A stretch of DNA of 27,835 bases from Barthelona sp. PAP020 (lineage: Eukaryota > Metamonada: BaSk clade), in NCBI GenBank assembly GCA_040182905.1, contig JARQWU010000128.1:1-27835 (forward strand), read 5' to 3'. A program made the translations under genes and the position numbers. This document shows, one piece after another, positions 16,701 to 23,818 of the stretch. Under the pieces are notes generated by a model, which was not told the DNA's origin, searched no databases, and was given only the letters and a program-made list of their open reading frames with translations. Numbering within the stretch: position 1 is the first letter of the stretch; each line of letters begins with the position of its first letter.

Positions 16701-18529
16701 GTAGTGAAAATGGAGGAGGAGTAATGTATGGGGAACTTGAGATATTTTTTGAGATATTTAAATTGCAACGTAAGGTTAACAGTTTAAAAACTCTTTTAAT
16801 CGTTATTTTGATGACTATCATTATTTTTGCTTGGTTTTATACTTTTGTCTATGATGATTTAATTGTTTTAACGTTAGTTGACATGTTTTATTCTCTTCTT
16901 TGTTTAATTATTATATTCATATCTGATAAAGGAGCTCTTAAAACCAAATATGGGACATATTTTTTAAATATAACCTTTTATTTTATTAAGATGAGCAAAA
17001 TTTTGAAAAACGCTGAGGCTTTTTCAAATCCTACATATATTTATCCATTATTCGTTATTTTGAAGGCTTTAATAATAGTTTTATGGATCATTATTGTATT
17101 ATATAGTATTTTCAATGATTTCAATCTGACAGAGTTGATTTTAAATCTTTCGATAATAATTGTAGCCACATTGAGTGAATTGTTTTTGTTTTTTAATTTT
17201 GAAGAAAAATCAAAATTGTATTGTTTTCAATTGTATTCAATGATTATCTATATAACAATCATTTTATTGTCAATCACCAAAAAGCTTTTTCATCCTCGAA
17301 TTTTTTGGTCACTTGTCTTTTTTTGGTTCCTTTTAATAATAATTTATGGTGATTCAATCCCATTGTTTTTTTCTTCTAAAGTCCAAAAAATTGCATTTGT
17401 AATTGAAGTTCATCAATTTTTTTATTGTTTTCATATAATTTGGGAGATTTGTCCTGGTTTAATTACCGGTTCCTTCATTGGATTGAAATCAATATGTGTT
17501 TTGAATAGAGCTTTGCCTTGTTTTAAATGTCAGTTTAAACAATTCACAACTCAAGAGTTTGTTGATAACAATGATCTGAATAATTGGCAGATTGAGGATG
17601 TTAGTTCTGATTTGGGTAAATTTTTTTCTTTAATTTTCATCCAAAATATTATGATAGTTTATTTGCTAACGTTTTCTTTTCACTTTTTTTTCCTATATTG
17701 CTTTGTCTTCAACATGTTCTTTTACGTTTTAATTAAATATCATTTGAATAGTTCCACAGGTTGTGTTTTAGCCCATTTTGATTGTTATTTAAATATTGAT
17801 GTTGTTAAGAGGTATTTGGAGCAATTATCTAAATTATCAATGACTTCTAAGAACCATCGATACAAAACAGCATCATCAAACCAATCTTCTACTCAAAATG
17901 TAGCTCATAATCACAATATTTGTACTGATCTCAACATGGCCAATGTTGATGAGCTTGACGCTGTTGAAACTGATATTGAGCCTCAAATTGAATTTGAAAT
18001 TGATATGAATAATGTCAGACATTCAGGTTCAATACCAAAAACAGTTTCAATACCAAATGTTGCACGCAGTCAATCAACAGATTTGGATACAAATATGGAC
18101 TTTGTTGAATTAACAAATATTGATGATGAACTACAATCTACCACTACTTTTGAAGATGAAGACCACATTGAATTATGTCAAATCGATTACTTGTTATTGA
18201 ATGTTCAATCTCATTTTTCTCATTTTCTTTTGATTGACATGTTGATGAAAGAAGAAAAAAAAAGTAAATTTCAATTGGGCAAATTTTTTTCCAATTATTC
18301 CATTATGTTTGATTCTTTTCATTTTGTATGGCTAAATGAACAATCAAAGCGACAAATTGCAATTGAATTCAAAGATTGGCTCCTCTTAAATGATGATGAA
18401 AAGTTTGTGGAAGAAGATGGGAAAAATTTCATAAGAATGAATAAACAAACTTTAGAAAGAGAAAAACGTATGATTTGGCAACGTTTATTGAGTCCAAGTG
18501 CCGGTACATCTGAACCAGAAGATTTTTGA
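13769..18529 (+). CDS. Giant multi-pass membrane protein, family unknown; possible RGS-like C terminus
   Basis: A 1586-residue protein from the ATG at 13769 to TGA. Membrane segments occur in three blocks: about 5-145, 250-440 and 715-775, with a larger fourth block at about 1003-1330 (TLLIVILMTIIIFAWFYTF, ILNLSIIIVATLSELFLFF and others). Between them lie long soluble loops: a charged loop (about 160-245), a Ser/Asn/Gln-rich loop (about 450-700), and a loop with a Gly-Thr tandem repeat and a Glu/Asp run (about 780-1000). The C-terminal 250 residues are soluble. Residues about 1475-1565 (SHFSHFLLIDMLMKEEKK, then KRQIAIEFKDWLLLNDDEKF) loosely resemble the F..FL and A..IF..FL helices of RGS domains. 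That would suggest a receptor-type regulator of G-protein signalling, but the similarity is weak. No ABC ATPase, channel filter or transporter signature was seen. Confidence 0.88.
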   Translation: MEFDWNTTLFLTQYFILVLLFLLFQLNIKNDSTKSQKYGTIRGIISILLLIVFSIIAYENLLKSNNNKMIISPLILLISSMFIGIASILRIYYPYGAFLSIFRYFSILIFHFCCIIYSKNVPKQYQLILCNFGSIMVIAFFFSRISVYEKTSTRDFLSLFLKKFDERQKINNQMANGEHNSKKVCKINDKTNFEEFSLGKRLSWKMFDDNEENKDKEKNERNSFEDEEEASLIDELDFKGVNDKKYELNFMKIFIFFIFFVITSCIASIFYLENLSNKKEIFCRSLLFLAIIFFYTAIPSILYVKFPILVLFFLFIIFFGIFIDFSDFFPNYVSYLRIVFLLSGFFHQGCSLPFVFHLDFEQDFFSFVNDSFDHHKTIYKPLLHHRYSILNLKPMVFFLALFLETFMELIYFDGINTFLFTSIFYSYTFLGTFFSYFLQKTIITDYHILRDTFAYADFNFNRQNIKDGEKFDCSTDDEIQSQNIKHQTNVGIVAPFPSPNSSAQANISSSTAENDSYLHQSDNSHKNEHYQSLSINDTKNNLFHRSQSPFFWSVNNNNVKHDVSNISSPQIVNNLENISLSADENSENIENPKKSIQQTQINSLNLKDIDFPNSNDIVSNSNKFAGHSSQSSPKQRERSKLSKKFESLEKREISQSYNASNTFNGKTNAFETMVHPNTNSDDFDLTMNIQNVESENRLNLLNSIFQDFFVSKRYSRYNKLFFVSVILFIVCAYLLIYFLTQLYCSFNFAEFGVVPLWFLFYLCFLPPFLLICHLTFELGKIANFQSIFEQNIGEALLNSDSHFSSTSITTSDSQKNMEHNNSNQNTFSGHLTGTISGTISAMGTGGTGGTGGTLGTINTTGGSYIGTLSGSGSGNNNSYQLNEINFCNSNTNTYTYIKEEENDDNHDEIEEEEQTKGEEKAEDFGDLLNISELERNTVYKLHQNHAKRKNTLKKKSFFSFNFGFEDYSWDFFCEDLNGSENGGGVMYGELEIFFEIFKLQRKVNSLKTLLIVILMTIIIFAWFYTFVYDDLIVLTLVDMFYSLLCLIIIFISDKGALKTKYGTYFLNITFYFIKMSKILKNAEAFSNPTYIYPLFVILKALIIVLWIIIVLYSIFNDFNLTELILNLSIIIVATLSELFLFFNFEEKSKLYCFQLYSMIIYITIILLSITKKLFHPRIFWSLVFFWFLLIIIYGDSIPLFFSSKVQKIAFVIEVHQFFYCFHIIWEICPGLITGSFIGLKSICVLNRALPCFKCQFKQFTTQEFVDNNDLNNWQIEDVSSDLGKFFSLIFIQNIMIVYLLTFSFHFFFLYCFVFNMFFYVLIKYHLNSSTGCVLAHFDCYLNIDVVKRYLEQLSKLSMTSKNHRYKTASSNQSSTQNVAHNHNICTDLNMANVDELDAVETDIEPQIEFEIDMNNVRHSGSIPKTVSIPNVARSQSTDLDTNMDFVELTNIDDELQSTTTFEDEDHIELCQIDYLLLNVQSHFSHFLLIDMLMKEEKKSKFQLGKFFSNYSIMFDSFHFVWLNEQSKRQIAIEFKDWLLLNDDEKFVEEDGKNFIRMNKQTLEREKRMIWQRLLSPSAGTSEPEDF
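16295..16327 (+). repeat. In-frame 9-bp tandem repeat (GGTACAGGA)n
   Basis: Three exact copies of GGTACAGGA (16295-16303, 16304-16312, 16313-16321) are followed by a partial GGTACT. They encode Gly-Thr-Gly units in a soluble loop of the giant membrane protein, within a wider Gly/Thr/Ser-rich stretch. Being a multiple of three, length changes here would keep the frame, so copy number may vary between strains. Confidence 0.9.
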
Positions 18530-18676
18530 TTTTCTGTTTTTCTGTTTTTTTAATAAATTAGTTGTATATTTGTATTTATTTATTTTTTTTTGAGGGTCTT
18601 TGAAAAAGTTTGGAATGAAAGGAAACTAACAGAAGAGAAAATAAACAAAAGAGGCATAATTTATTTACATTCTTTT

Positions 18677-19084
18677 TTACAATGATCTGTATCCTTCAAC
18701 AGCATTACCCCATAGTTTTTCAACAATTCCAGTCTTCACAACAGTACCATCAGTTTTGACTAAAACGAGATTTGGAATACCATGAATACCAAAATGATTG
18801 GCGATTTCGTTACAATCATTTCCATGAGGAACAGCAGGCCAAGGCATCGATAATTCTTCCATATACTCTCTTTGTTGTTGAGGAGAACGATCAAGTGAAA
18901 CAAAAACAACTTCCAAATCTTCTCTCTTAACAGTATTATAAGCTTGAACTAATTGAGGGGTAAATTGACGACAAGGAGGGCACCAATGAGCACTTGCATA
19001 AAATAAAATGTTTTTTCCAGTTAAAGAAGAAGAATCAACATAGTTTCCATTCTTCAATAACAATTTTTGAGGCAATAAATTCAT
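18677..19084 (-). CDS. Thioredoxin-fold protein (tryparedoxin/nucleoredoxin-like)
   Basis: A 135-residue protein that is one complete thioredoxin-like domain. The active site WCPPC lies at 34-38, preceded by the strand NILFYASAHW. The downstream phrase VVFVSLDRSPQQQREYM and then MPWPAVPHGND are typical of the tryparedoxin/nucleoredoxin group, where 'V.ISWDR....' precedes 'MPWLA.PF'. A cis-proline phrase (HGIPNLVLVK, about 101-110) completes the fold. It should act as a cytosolic dithiol-disulfide oxidoreductase, since no signal peptide is present. It is much shorter than animal nucleoredoxin (over 400 residues), so a tryparedoxin-like single-domain protein fits best. Its physiological reductant cannot be read. 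The base before the ATG follows 'attag', a possible but unsupported 5'-UTR splice acceptor. Confidence 0.92.
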   Translation of the reverse strand: MNLLPQKLLLKNGNYVDSSSLTGKNILFYASAHWCPPCRQFTPQLVQAYNTVKREDLEVVFVSLDRSPQQQREYMEELSMPWPAVPHGNDCNEIANHFGIHGIPNLVLVKTDGTVVKTGIVEKLWGNAVEGYRSL

Positions 19085-19524
19085 TCTAATATTTTTCGTT
19101 TAATAAAAATATGATAATAAGATATTTAAGGCAAATCCAAACTTCATCAAAAAAATTCTAGTGATTGGAATTGTAGAAAGCGGATTTTTCAGATAATTTC
19201 GAGATCTTTATTCACCTGCAACTTCAAAAAAATGACAAAATTTAATACATGAATAAAGTTTCCACATTTAAAAGATAGAAAAAAAAAAAAATTTATATTT
19301 ACTTTTAAAAATTTTGAAATTATTGAAAGAATTGACATTTCTTTATGAAAAATATTAATACCTGGGTTAAAATAAAATTTGAAAGCAATTAATTTTTAAA
19401 AAAGAAAGATATTCTCCATTTGAGATTTGATTGAAGGATCATTATTTTCAATTGAAATCCTTCTATTTGAGACACTTGGAGATAAACATAATAAATTCAT
19501 CAATAGAATAAAAAATAAGGGTAT
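19085..19524. other. Intergenic region between thioredoxin-like and GluRS genes
   Basis: This 440-bp gap holds the 3' UTR of GluRS and the promoter of the thioredoxin-like gene, both minus. It is AT-rich. An inverted repeat lies at 19433-19463. A donor-like gcag/GTGAAT on the minus strand at 19215-19210 and an 'attag' just before the ATG at 19084 could bound a 5'-UTR intron, but neither is decisive. No RNA gene was recognised. Confidence 0.4.
19433..19463. repeat. Inverted repeat downstream of the GluRS gene
   Basis: GAAGGAT (19433-19439) pairs with ATCCTTC (19457-19463), and the loop contains the self-complementary TTTCAATTGAAA. On the minus strand it lies 62-92 bases past the GluRS stop, so it may form a 3'-UTR hairpin. 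Confidence 0.5.
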
Positions 19525-21447
19525 TTACTTTTGAGGAATATTAATCAAAACCATGGGAGTTTCGTTATTGTCTTTGTCAAATTCAGAATCAACAATGAAA
19601 TTTCCAACTCTTTCTAATTGAATAATAGAACCTTTCTTAACGTTTCTTAACTCAAATTCACCAAAAGCTGATTCAATTCGTAATGAATCCTTGTTGAATA
19701 CATCAACACATGATTCATCTTCTTCAGGTAATCTTGTTACCAAATCTCCGTAATATCTCAATTCAAGTTTGGTTAAATCTTGATCAACAGATAACCAATG
19801 AGATTTAAGTTTGGGTTTTCTTGGATCAATTTCTTTGTTGAAAGCTAATTTCACTGAAATTTGATTCTCAGCTTCAACATTGACCTCAACAACATCACAA
19901 CCACCTAAATGCATAAGTGTTAATTGACTTGGTTTCTTTGTAATAGCCTTAACATCGAGTTCATCAAGAAGAAGATTGTTGCTGACTGCAACTCTTCTGC
20001 TACCTAATTCAGTTTTATGACGATGGAAAACAATGTCCAAAGAATCAGTTTCAATATTCTCAACAGTTGCATTGATTTTCACTTCGTTTTGACGAACTGC
20101 AATGTAACGTGGAATAATAGGATCAATAATTTGTTTGTTTAAGGAGTATAACTTACTCCAATCGTGTTCATTGTCTCTTTTAGAACCACCTTGAGATAAA
20201 ATAAAGGTACGAATGGTTTCGACAGTAATTCCTCTACGAAGAAGTCCTCTGACAGTTGGTAATCTGGGGTCAGACCATCCATCAACAAGTCCAGCCTCAA
20301 CAAGCTCCTTTAACTTACGTTTTGACATTAAAGTATTGGCAAAATTCATGGATGAAAAAGCAGCAATGTTAGGAGATTCAAAACCAGCCTGTTCTGCAAC
20401 ATAACGATACAAGGGATCGTGTTCATTGTATTCCGTAGTTCTGAAAGCATGTGTAATACCTTCCATTGCATCCATCATAGAACAGACAAAATCATATGTG
20501 GGATAAGCCTTATATTTTGTTCCATGAACAGCATGAGGCTTGTCAATGCAACGGAAAACAACAGGATCCCTCAATACACCATTTGAACTGGTTGGATCAA
20601 GCATTAAACGAAGACAATACGTTTTACCACGTTCCGTTCCATTCCACATCTCATCAAACATTGCTCTGGACTCAGCAATACTTCTTTCACGGGAGGGTGA
20701 AGGTTTACGGTTAAATCTCAACTTTGAGATTTCATCTCCCGGTAAATCTTCCATGTAAGCAAGATTACGTTCAATAAAGTCAATAGCCTTATCTCTGAAA
20801 AAATCAAAATAATCAGAAGTATGAGTGATATCACCAATTTTGACACCCATCGCCTGAAGATCTTCAATAATAGCCTCTTCAAAAGAACCTTCTTCTTTTT
20901 CAGGATTTGTATCATCAAAACGAATATGCATTCTTCCTTCATAGTGCTTGGCATAATACTCATTGACTAAAAGAGCTTTCATATGACCAATATGTAAATA
21001 TCCAGATGGCTCAGGTGGGAATCTAGTGCAAACTTTGCCATGAATGGCATTTGGCAAAGGTTTCATCGAAGCAGATGCATGATCTTTGGTACGGCTACCA
21101 CGAACTCCACCTTTAGGTCCTTCTTTAGCTTCTTCTTCTTCTTCAATTTTTGTTTCTTTGATTTCCTCAACAACAACAAATCTGTCTTTAATAAATTCCA
21201 TAAAAGCTTGATATTGAGAATTTTCGTTCATGAAAGTAAACCAACGACGCAAATGAACGAGCTTAGGATTTTTCAAATGATTTTGAAATTTTTTTAACTC
21301 AGAAAGTTTAAGATGAACAGAAACATCTTCAACACTAAGTGTTGTACCATGAAGAAAGACCCGGTATTCCAAATAATTATTTAAAGCCAAACACACATTA
21401 AATAAATTATCATCTTTAATTTCCAAATTTAGAAAATTGAATTGCAT
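19525..21447 (-). CDS. GluRS: Cytosolic-type glutamyl-tRNA synthetase
   Basis: Class I aminoacyl-tRNA synthetase that charges tRNA-Glu. It has 640 residues from the ATG at 21447; the frame is open further up to a TTG at 21507 but has no earlier ATG. Residues 1-95 resemble the GST-like interaction domain of eukaryotic GluRS, followed by a charged linker (EEEEEAKEGPKGG). The catalytic domain starts at RFPPEPSGYLHIGH (HIGH at 152-155), keeps RFDDTNPEKE, and has LMSKRKLKELV as the KMSKS counterpart. The phrases PTVRGLLRRGITVETIRTF and ILSQGGSK are typical of eukaryotic GluRS and not GlnRS. The C terminus is the beta-barrel anticodon-binding domain (QLERVGNFIVDSEF). The gene is G+C-richer than its neighbours, consistent with high expression. 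Confidence 0.95.
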   Translation of the reverse strand: MQFNFLNLEIKDDNLFNVCLALNNYLEYRVFLHGTTLSVEDVSVHLKLSELKKFQNHLKNPKLVHLRRWFTFMNENSQYQAFMEFIKDRFVVVEEIKETKIEEEEEAKEGPKGGVRGSRTKDHASASMKPLPNAIHGKVCTRFPPEPSGYLHIGHMKALLVNEYYAKHYEGRMHIRFDDTNPEKEEGSFEEAIIEDLQAMGVKIGDITHTSDYFDFFRDKAIDFIERNLAYMEDLPGDEISKLRFNRKPSPSRERSIAESRAMFDEMWNGTERGKTYCLRLMLDPTSSNGVLRDPVVFRCIDKPHAVHGTKYKAYPTYDFVCSMMDAMEGITHAFRTTEYNEHDPLYRYVAEQAGFESPNIAAFSSMNFANTLMSKRKLKELVEAGLVDGWSDPRLPTVRGLLRRGITVETIRTFILSQGGSKRDNEHDWSKLYSLNKQIIDPIIPRYIAVRQNEVKINATVENIETDSLDIVFHRHKTELGSRRVAVSNNLLLDELDVKAITKKPSQLTLMHLGGCDVVEVNVEAENQISVKLAFNKEIDPRKPKLKSHWLSVDQDLTKLELRYYGDLVTRLPEEDESCVDVFNKDSLRIESAFGEFELRNVKKGSIIQLERVGNFIVDSEFDKDNNETPMVLINIPQK

Positions 21448-21512
21448 TTTGATAAAAAAAAAAATGTGAAAACAATTTTTTAATTTTTTTTCTAATATAT
21501 TTATCAAAACAA
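21448..21512. promoter_or_regulatory. 65-bp divergent promoter/leader with mirrored TTTATCAAAA elements
   Basis: The GluRS and lectin start codons are only 65 bp apart on opposite strands. TTTTGATAAA (21447-21456, overlapping the first base of the minus start) and TTTATCAAAA (21500-21509) form a 10-bp inverted repeat, so each gene reads TTTATCAAAA just before its ATG. Such a short gap forces shared or overlapping promoters with very short leaders. The element may be an initiator or may be chance AT-rich symmetry. Confidence 0.4.
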
Positions 21513-22775
21513 ATGTTTAATGGATACATCCTATGTTTACATTTAATATTTGTGACGGTTATTCTTTGTTCAGAATTAACTTTAAAACCACCTTTTAATG
21601 ATAATCAAAAATCGAAACAATTATGGAGCATTTCCGGTGTTGCTTCATGGACAGATAATTCTGTAAAATTGACTCCATTATCTACTCATCGAAATGGGGC
21701 TGTTAGTTGTTCAAAACCAATAAAACATTCTCAATTTATTGCTACAGCTCAATTTAGGATTCAAGGAATGAAGTTATTAGGTGGAGATGGTTTGGCTATG
21801 TGGTTTATCGATCGTCCTTTTGAATTAGGCAATGTTTTGGGTGGAAAAGATCAATTCAAAGGTATGGCCATTTTACTGGACACATTTCCAAACAATTACA
21901 GATCATTTGACAAAGTGCCTCGAATTCAAGTGTATATTAATGACGGCTCTAAATTTTATGATAAATCTGGTGATGGACAACGAAATGAAGTCGTTGGTTG
22001 CAAAGCTCCTCTTCGAAATAACGATAATTTGAAGGTTAAGGTTGTATATGATGGTCATATAGCAATTATATCTTATGCTACTGACATTGATTTCCAAAGT
22101 TGGATAGAATGTGGACGTGTTGAAGTCACTCTTCCGTATCCTATCTATCTTGGTGTATCTGCTGAAACTGGAGATGTTGCAGATGTGCATGAATTATTGT
22201 CTTACGGTATTGAATTGAAAGGTAACATTGTTCAGGAAAGTCAGGCAAACTTAGGTGCTACACCACCAGCTTTGATTGATAAAATTTCTGTTCAGATGCA
22301 AGAGCTATTAAGAAACAACAATAATGCTAAGTCTTTGGATAAATTCGATGAGATTCAGGATCAATTAGATAAGTTGGGAAAGACTCTTTTAAATTCAACT
22401 TTGATGATGCAAGGAATGGTTGGAGATTATTCAATTCTTAGAGACCAATTTTCTGCTTTTGAAGAAACAGTTGGCGGTACTTTGAAAAAAATTGAAAGTG
22501 TTTCTGATGAATTGCAAAAAGTTAAACTAATTATTGACATGATGGAAAAACAACAACTTCAAATCAAGGATTTAACTAAGAGTTTGGAAATTATGGATTC
22601 TAAACAAAATCAATTGACAAACATTCTAACCAATCATTTGGAAAACAGCAATAATCAGTCTAGTAATCTGCCTTTTATTGTTATTGTATGTTTGTCCATT
22701 ATAGTTTTACTGTTAATTGTAAAATCGGTCACTTCTAAAAGAACTTTAATGAGAAGAGCAAGTAAATTAATGTAA
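21513..22775 (+). CDS. L-type lectin cargo receptor (ERGIC-53/VIP36/Emp47-like)
   Basis: Type I membrane protein of the early secretory pathway; relatives bind high-mannose glycoproteins and carry them between ER and Golgi. It has 420 residues: signal peptide about 1-20, lectin domain about 22-235, coiled coil about 255-380, a membrane segment at about 386-403 (LPFIVIVCLSIIVLLLIV) and a basic 17-residue cytosolic tail. Lectin-fold hallmarks are GGDGLAMWFIDRP (90-102), LLDTFPNN (Ca/sugar-site region, 121-128), Cys163 and Cys200 at the places of the conserved disulfide, and LGVSAETGDVADVHELLSY (213-231), as in VIP36. The coiled coil is like ERGIC-53 and Emp47, suggesting oligomers. The tail ends RRASKLM and lacks the C-terminal KKFF/KKxx ER-return signal; the arginine pair may serve instead. 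The signal peptide supports the start at 21513. Confidence 0.93.
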   Translation: MFNGYILCLHLIFVTVILCSELTLKPPFNDNQKSKQLWSISGVASWTDNSVKLTPLSTHRNGAVSCSKPIKHSQFIATAQFRIQGMKLLGGDGLAMWFIDRPFELGNVLGGKDQFKGMAILLDTFPNNYRSFDKVPRIQVYINDGSKFYDKSGDGQRNEVVGCKAPLRNNDNLKVKVVYDGHIAIISYATDIDFQSWIECGRVEVTLPYPIYLGVSAETGDVADVHELLSYGIELKGNIVQESQANLGATPPALIDKISVQMQELLRNNNNAKSLDKFDEIQDQLDKLGKTLLNSTLMMQGMVGDYSILRDQFSAFEETVGGTLKKIESVSDELQKVKLIIDMMEKQQLQIKDLTKSLEIMDSKQNQLTNILTNHLENSNNQSSNLPFIVIVCLSIIVLLLIVKSVTSKRTLMRRASKLM

Positions 22776-22980
22776 ATAAAATAATCATGATAGTTTATTT
22801 ACTCCATTAAATAAAGTTTCTGTTTGTTTTTTTTTTGTAAAAAAGTTTTTTTTTTTGTAAAAATTATCATAATCATTGTAAATTTAAACAATATTTATCA
22901 ACTTGGAAATTCAATGAGAAAATTATTTATTGAAAAAAAATAAATTTTTCTTTCTTCAATTTTCCAATTGCTTTTTTTTA

Positions 22981-23538
22981 ATGAGAATCCTTCTTGTTTG
23001 CGCATTACTTGCCCTTGCTTTTGCTAAATATCAAGTGTCTGATGAAGCCGAGTGTATCATCGATTGTTTAAATCATGATAACCAAGAAGAATGTCTTGCA
23101 CATTGTATTGGTTTCGATCAAATCACCAAAATGAAAGAAATTTGTAAGAAAGTTAATATTGCTGATGAAGAATGTGTTCAAGTCACTATTGAACAATTTG
23201 TTTTATCTGAACTTGAACAAGCTGCTGATAATTTAGAAGATGGTGAATCTATTAGTTTTGAAGAAGTCCAAAATAGAATTGAAAATGGTTTCTTCAAAAA
23301 AGTTAAGAAAATTGGAAAGAAAATTACCAAAGGCGTTAAGAAAGTTGTTAAGAAAGTTAAAAAAGTTGTTAAGAAAGGTTGGAAATGGGTTACAAAGACC
23401 AGTAAACTTATTTATAAGTTGGGAAAAAAACTTTACAATAATGTTATGAAGATTTGTCACGCTTTCGGATATTCTGACATTGAAAGCTGTGCTGAAGATG
23501 TTTATGAAGTTGCAAAGATTGTTGCCGCTTGTGCCTAA
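22981..23538 (+). CDS. Small secreted Cys- and Lys-rich protein (candidate antimicrobial/effector precursor)
   Basis: A 185-residue protein. The ATG at 22981 is chosen because it starts a clean signal peptide (MRILLVCALLALAFA, cleavage near 15/16); the frame is open back to a TTG at 22932-22930 through T-rich leader DNA. The predicted mature protein has a twin CX3C module (Cys25, 29, 38, 42) like an alpha-hairpinin, then Cys55 and Cys65. Next comes an acidic segment (about 72-102), then residues 103-150 with 21 lysines and no Asp or Glu (KKVKKIGKK, GVKKVVKKVKKVVKKGWKW). A C-terminal tail carries Cys159, 170 and 184. Acidic pro-part plus amphipathic cationic part is the design of antimicrobial or membrane-active peptide precursors. 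No known family is recognised. The nine mature cysteines leave one unpaired unless the protein dimerises. Confidence 0.85.
   Translation: MRILLVCALLALAFAKYQVSDEAECIIDCLNHDNQEECLAHCIGFDQITKMKEICKKVNIADEECVQVTIEQFVLSELEQAADNLEDGESISFEEVQNRIENGFFKKVKKIGKKITKGVKKVVKKVKKVVKKGWKWVTKTSKLIYKLGKKLYNNVMKICHAFGYSDIESCAEDVYEVAKIVAACA
23338..23379 (+). repeat. 21-bp tandem duplication in the Lys-rich segment
   Basis: The unit AAGAAAGTTGTTAAGAAAG plus two bases (23338-23358) is repeated, with three changed bases, at 23359-23379. The units encode KKVVKKV and KKVVKKG. This shows the cationic segment grew at least partly by in-frame duplication. Confidence 0.8.
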
Positions 23539-23818
23539 GAAAAAATTCTAATGTAAATGATTAATTTTTTTGTTGTTTAATTGTTTCAAAGAGTTTGTTG
23601 TAATATCAAACAATAATATCAAACGCAACATGATAAACTATGATTATTTCACTTGTTTTAAACAGTTCATCACTCATTTCAGTTTTTAAAAAGAAAGTAG
23701 TCAAGAAAAAGAAATCAATCCATGCACGGAAAAAGGCTTAAATGCAAATGCTTGAACAAAAGCCAAATTTTCAAAATGCGACAACAAAAGAACATCAAAT
23801 TTATTCAAAAAAAAAACA

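Noticed and set aside
19525-21447. Glutaminyl-tRNA synthetase as the identity
   Set aside because: The PTVRGLLRRGITVE and FILSQGGSK phrases and the GST-like N terminus fit cytosolic GluRS better.
23240-23449. Alternate-frame Lys/Leu-rich open frame inside the secreted protein gene
   Set aside because: It is a frame shift of the AAG/AAA-rich segment; the signal peptide and cysteines exist only in the annotated frame.
22981-23538. Small Tim chaperone (twin CX3C) as the identity
   Set aside because: A clear secretory signal peptide, a short 8-residue spacer between the CX3C pairs and the long Lys-rich segment do not fit mitochondrial small Tims.
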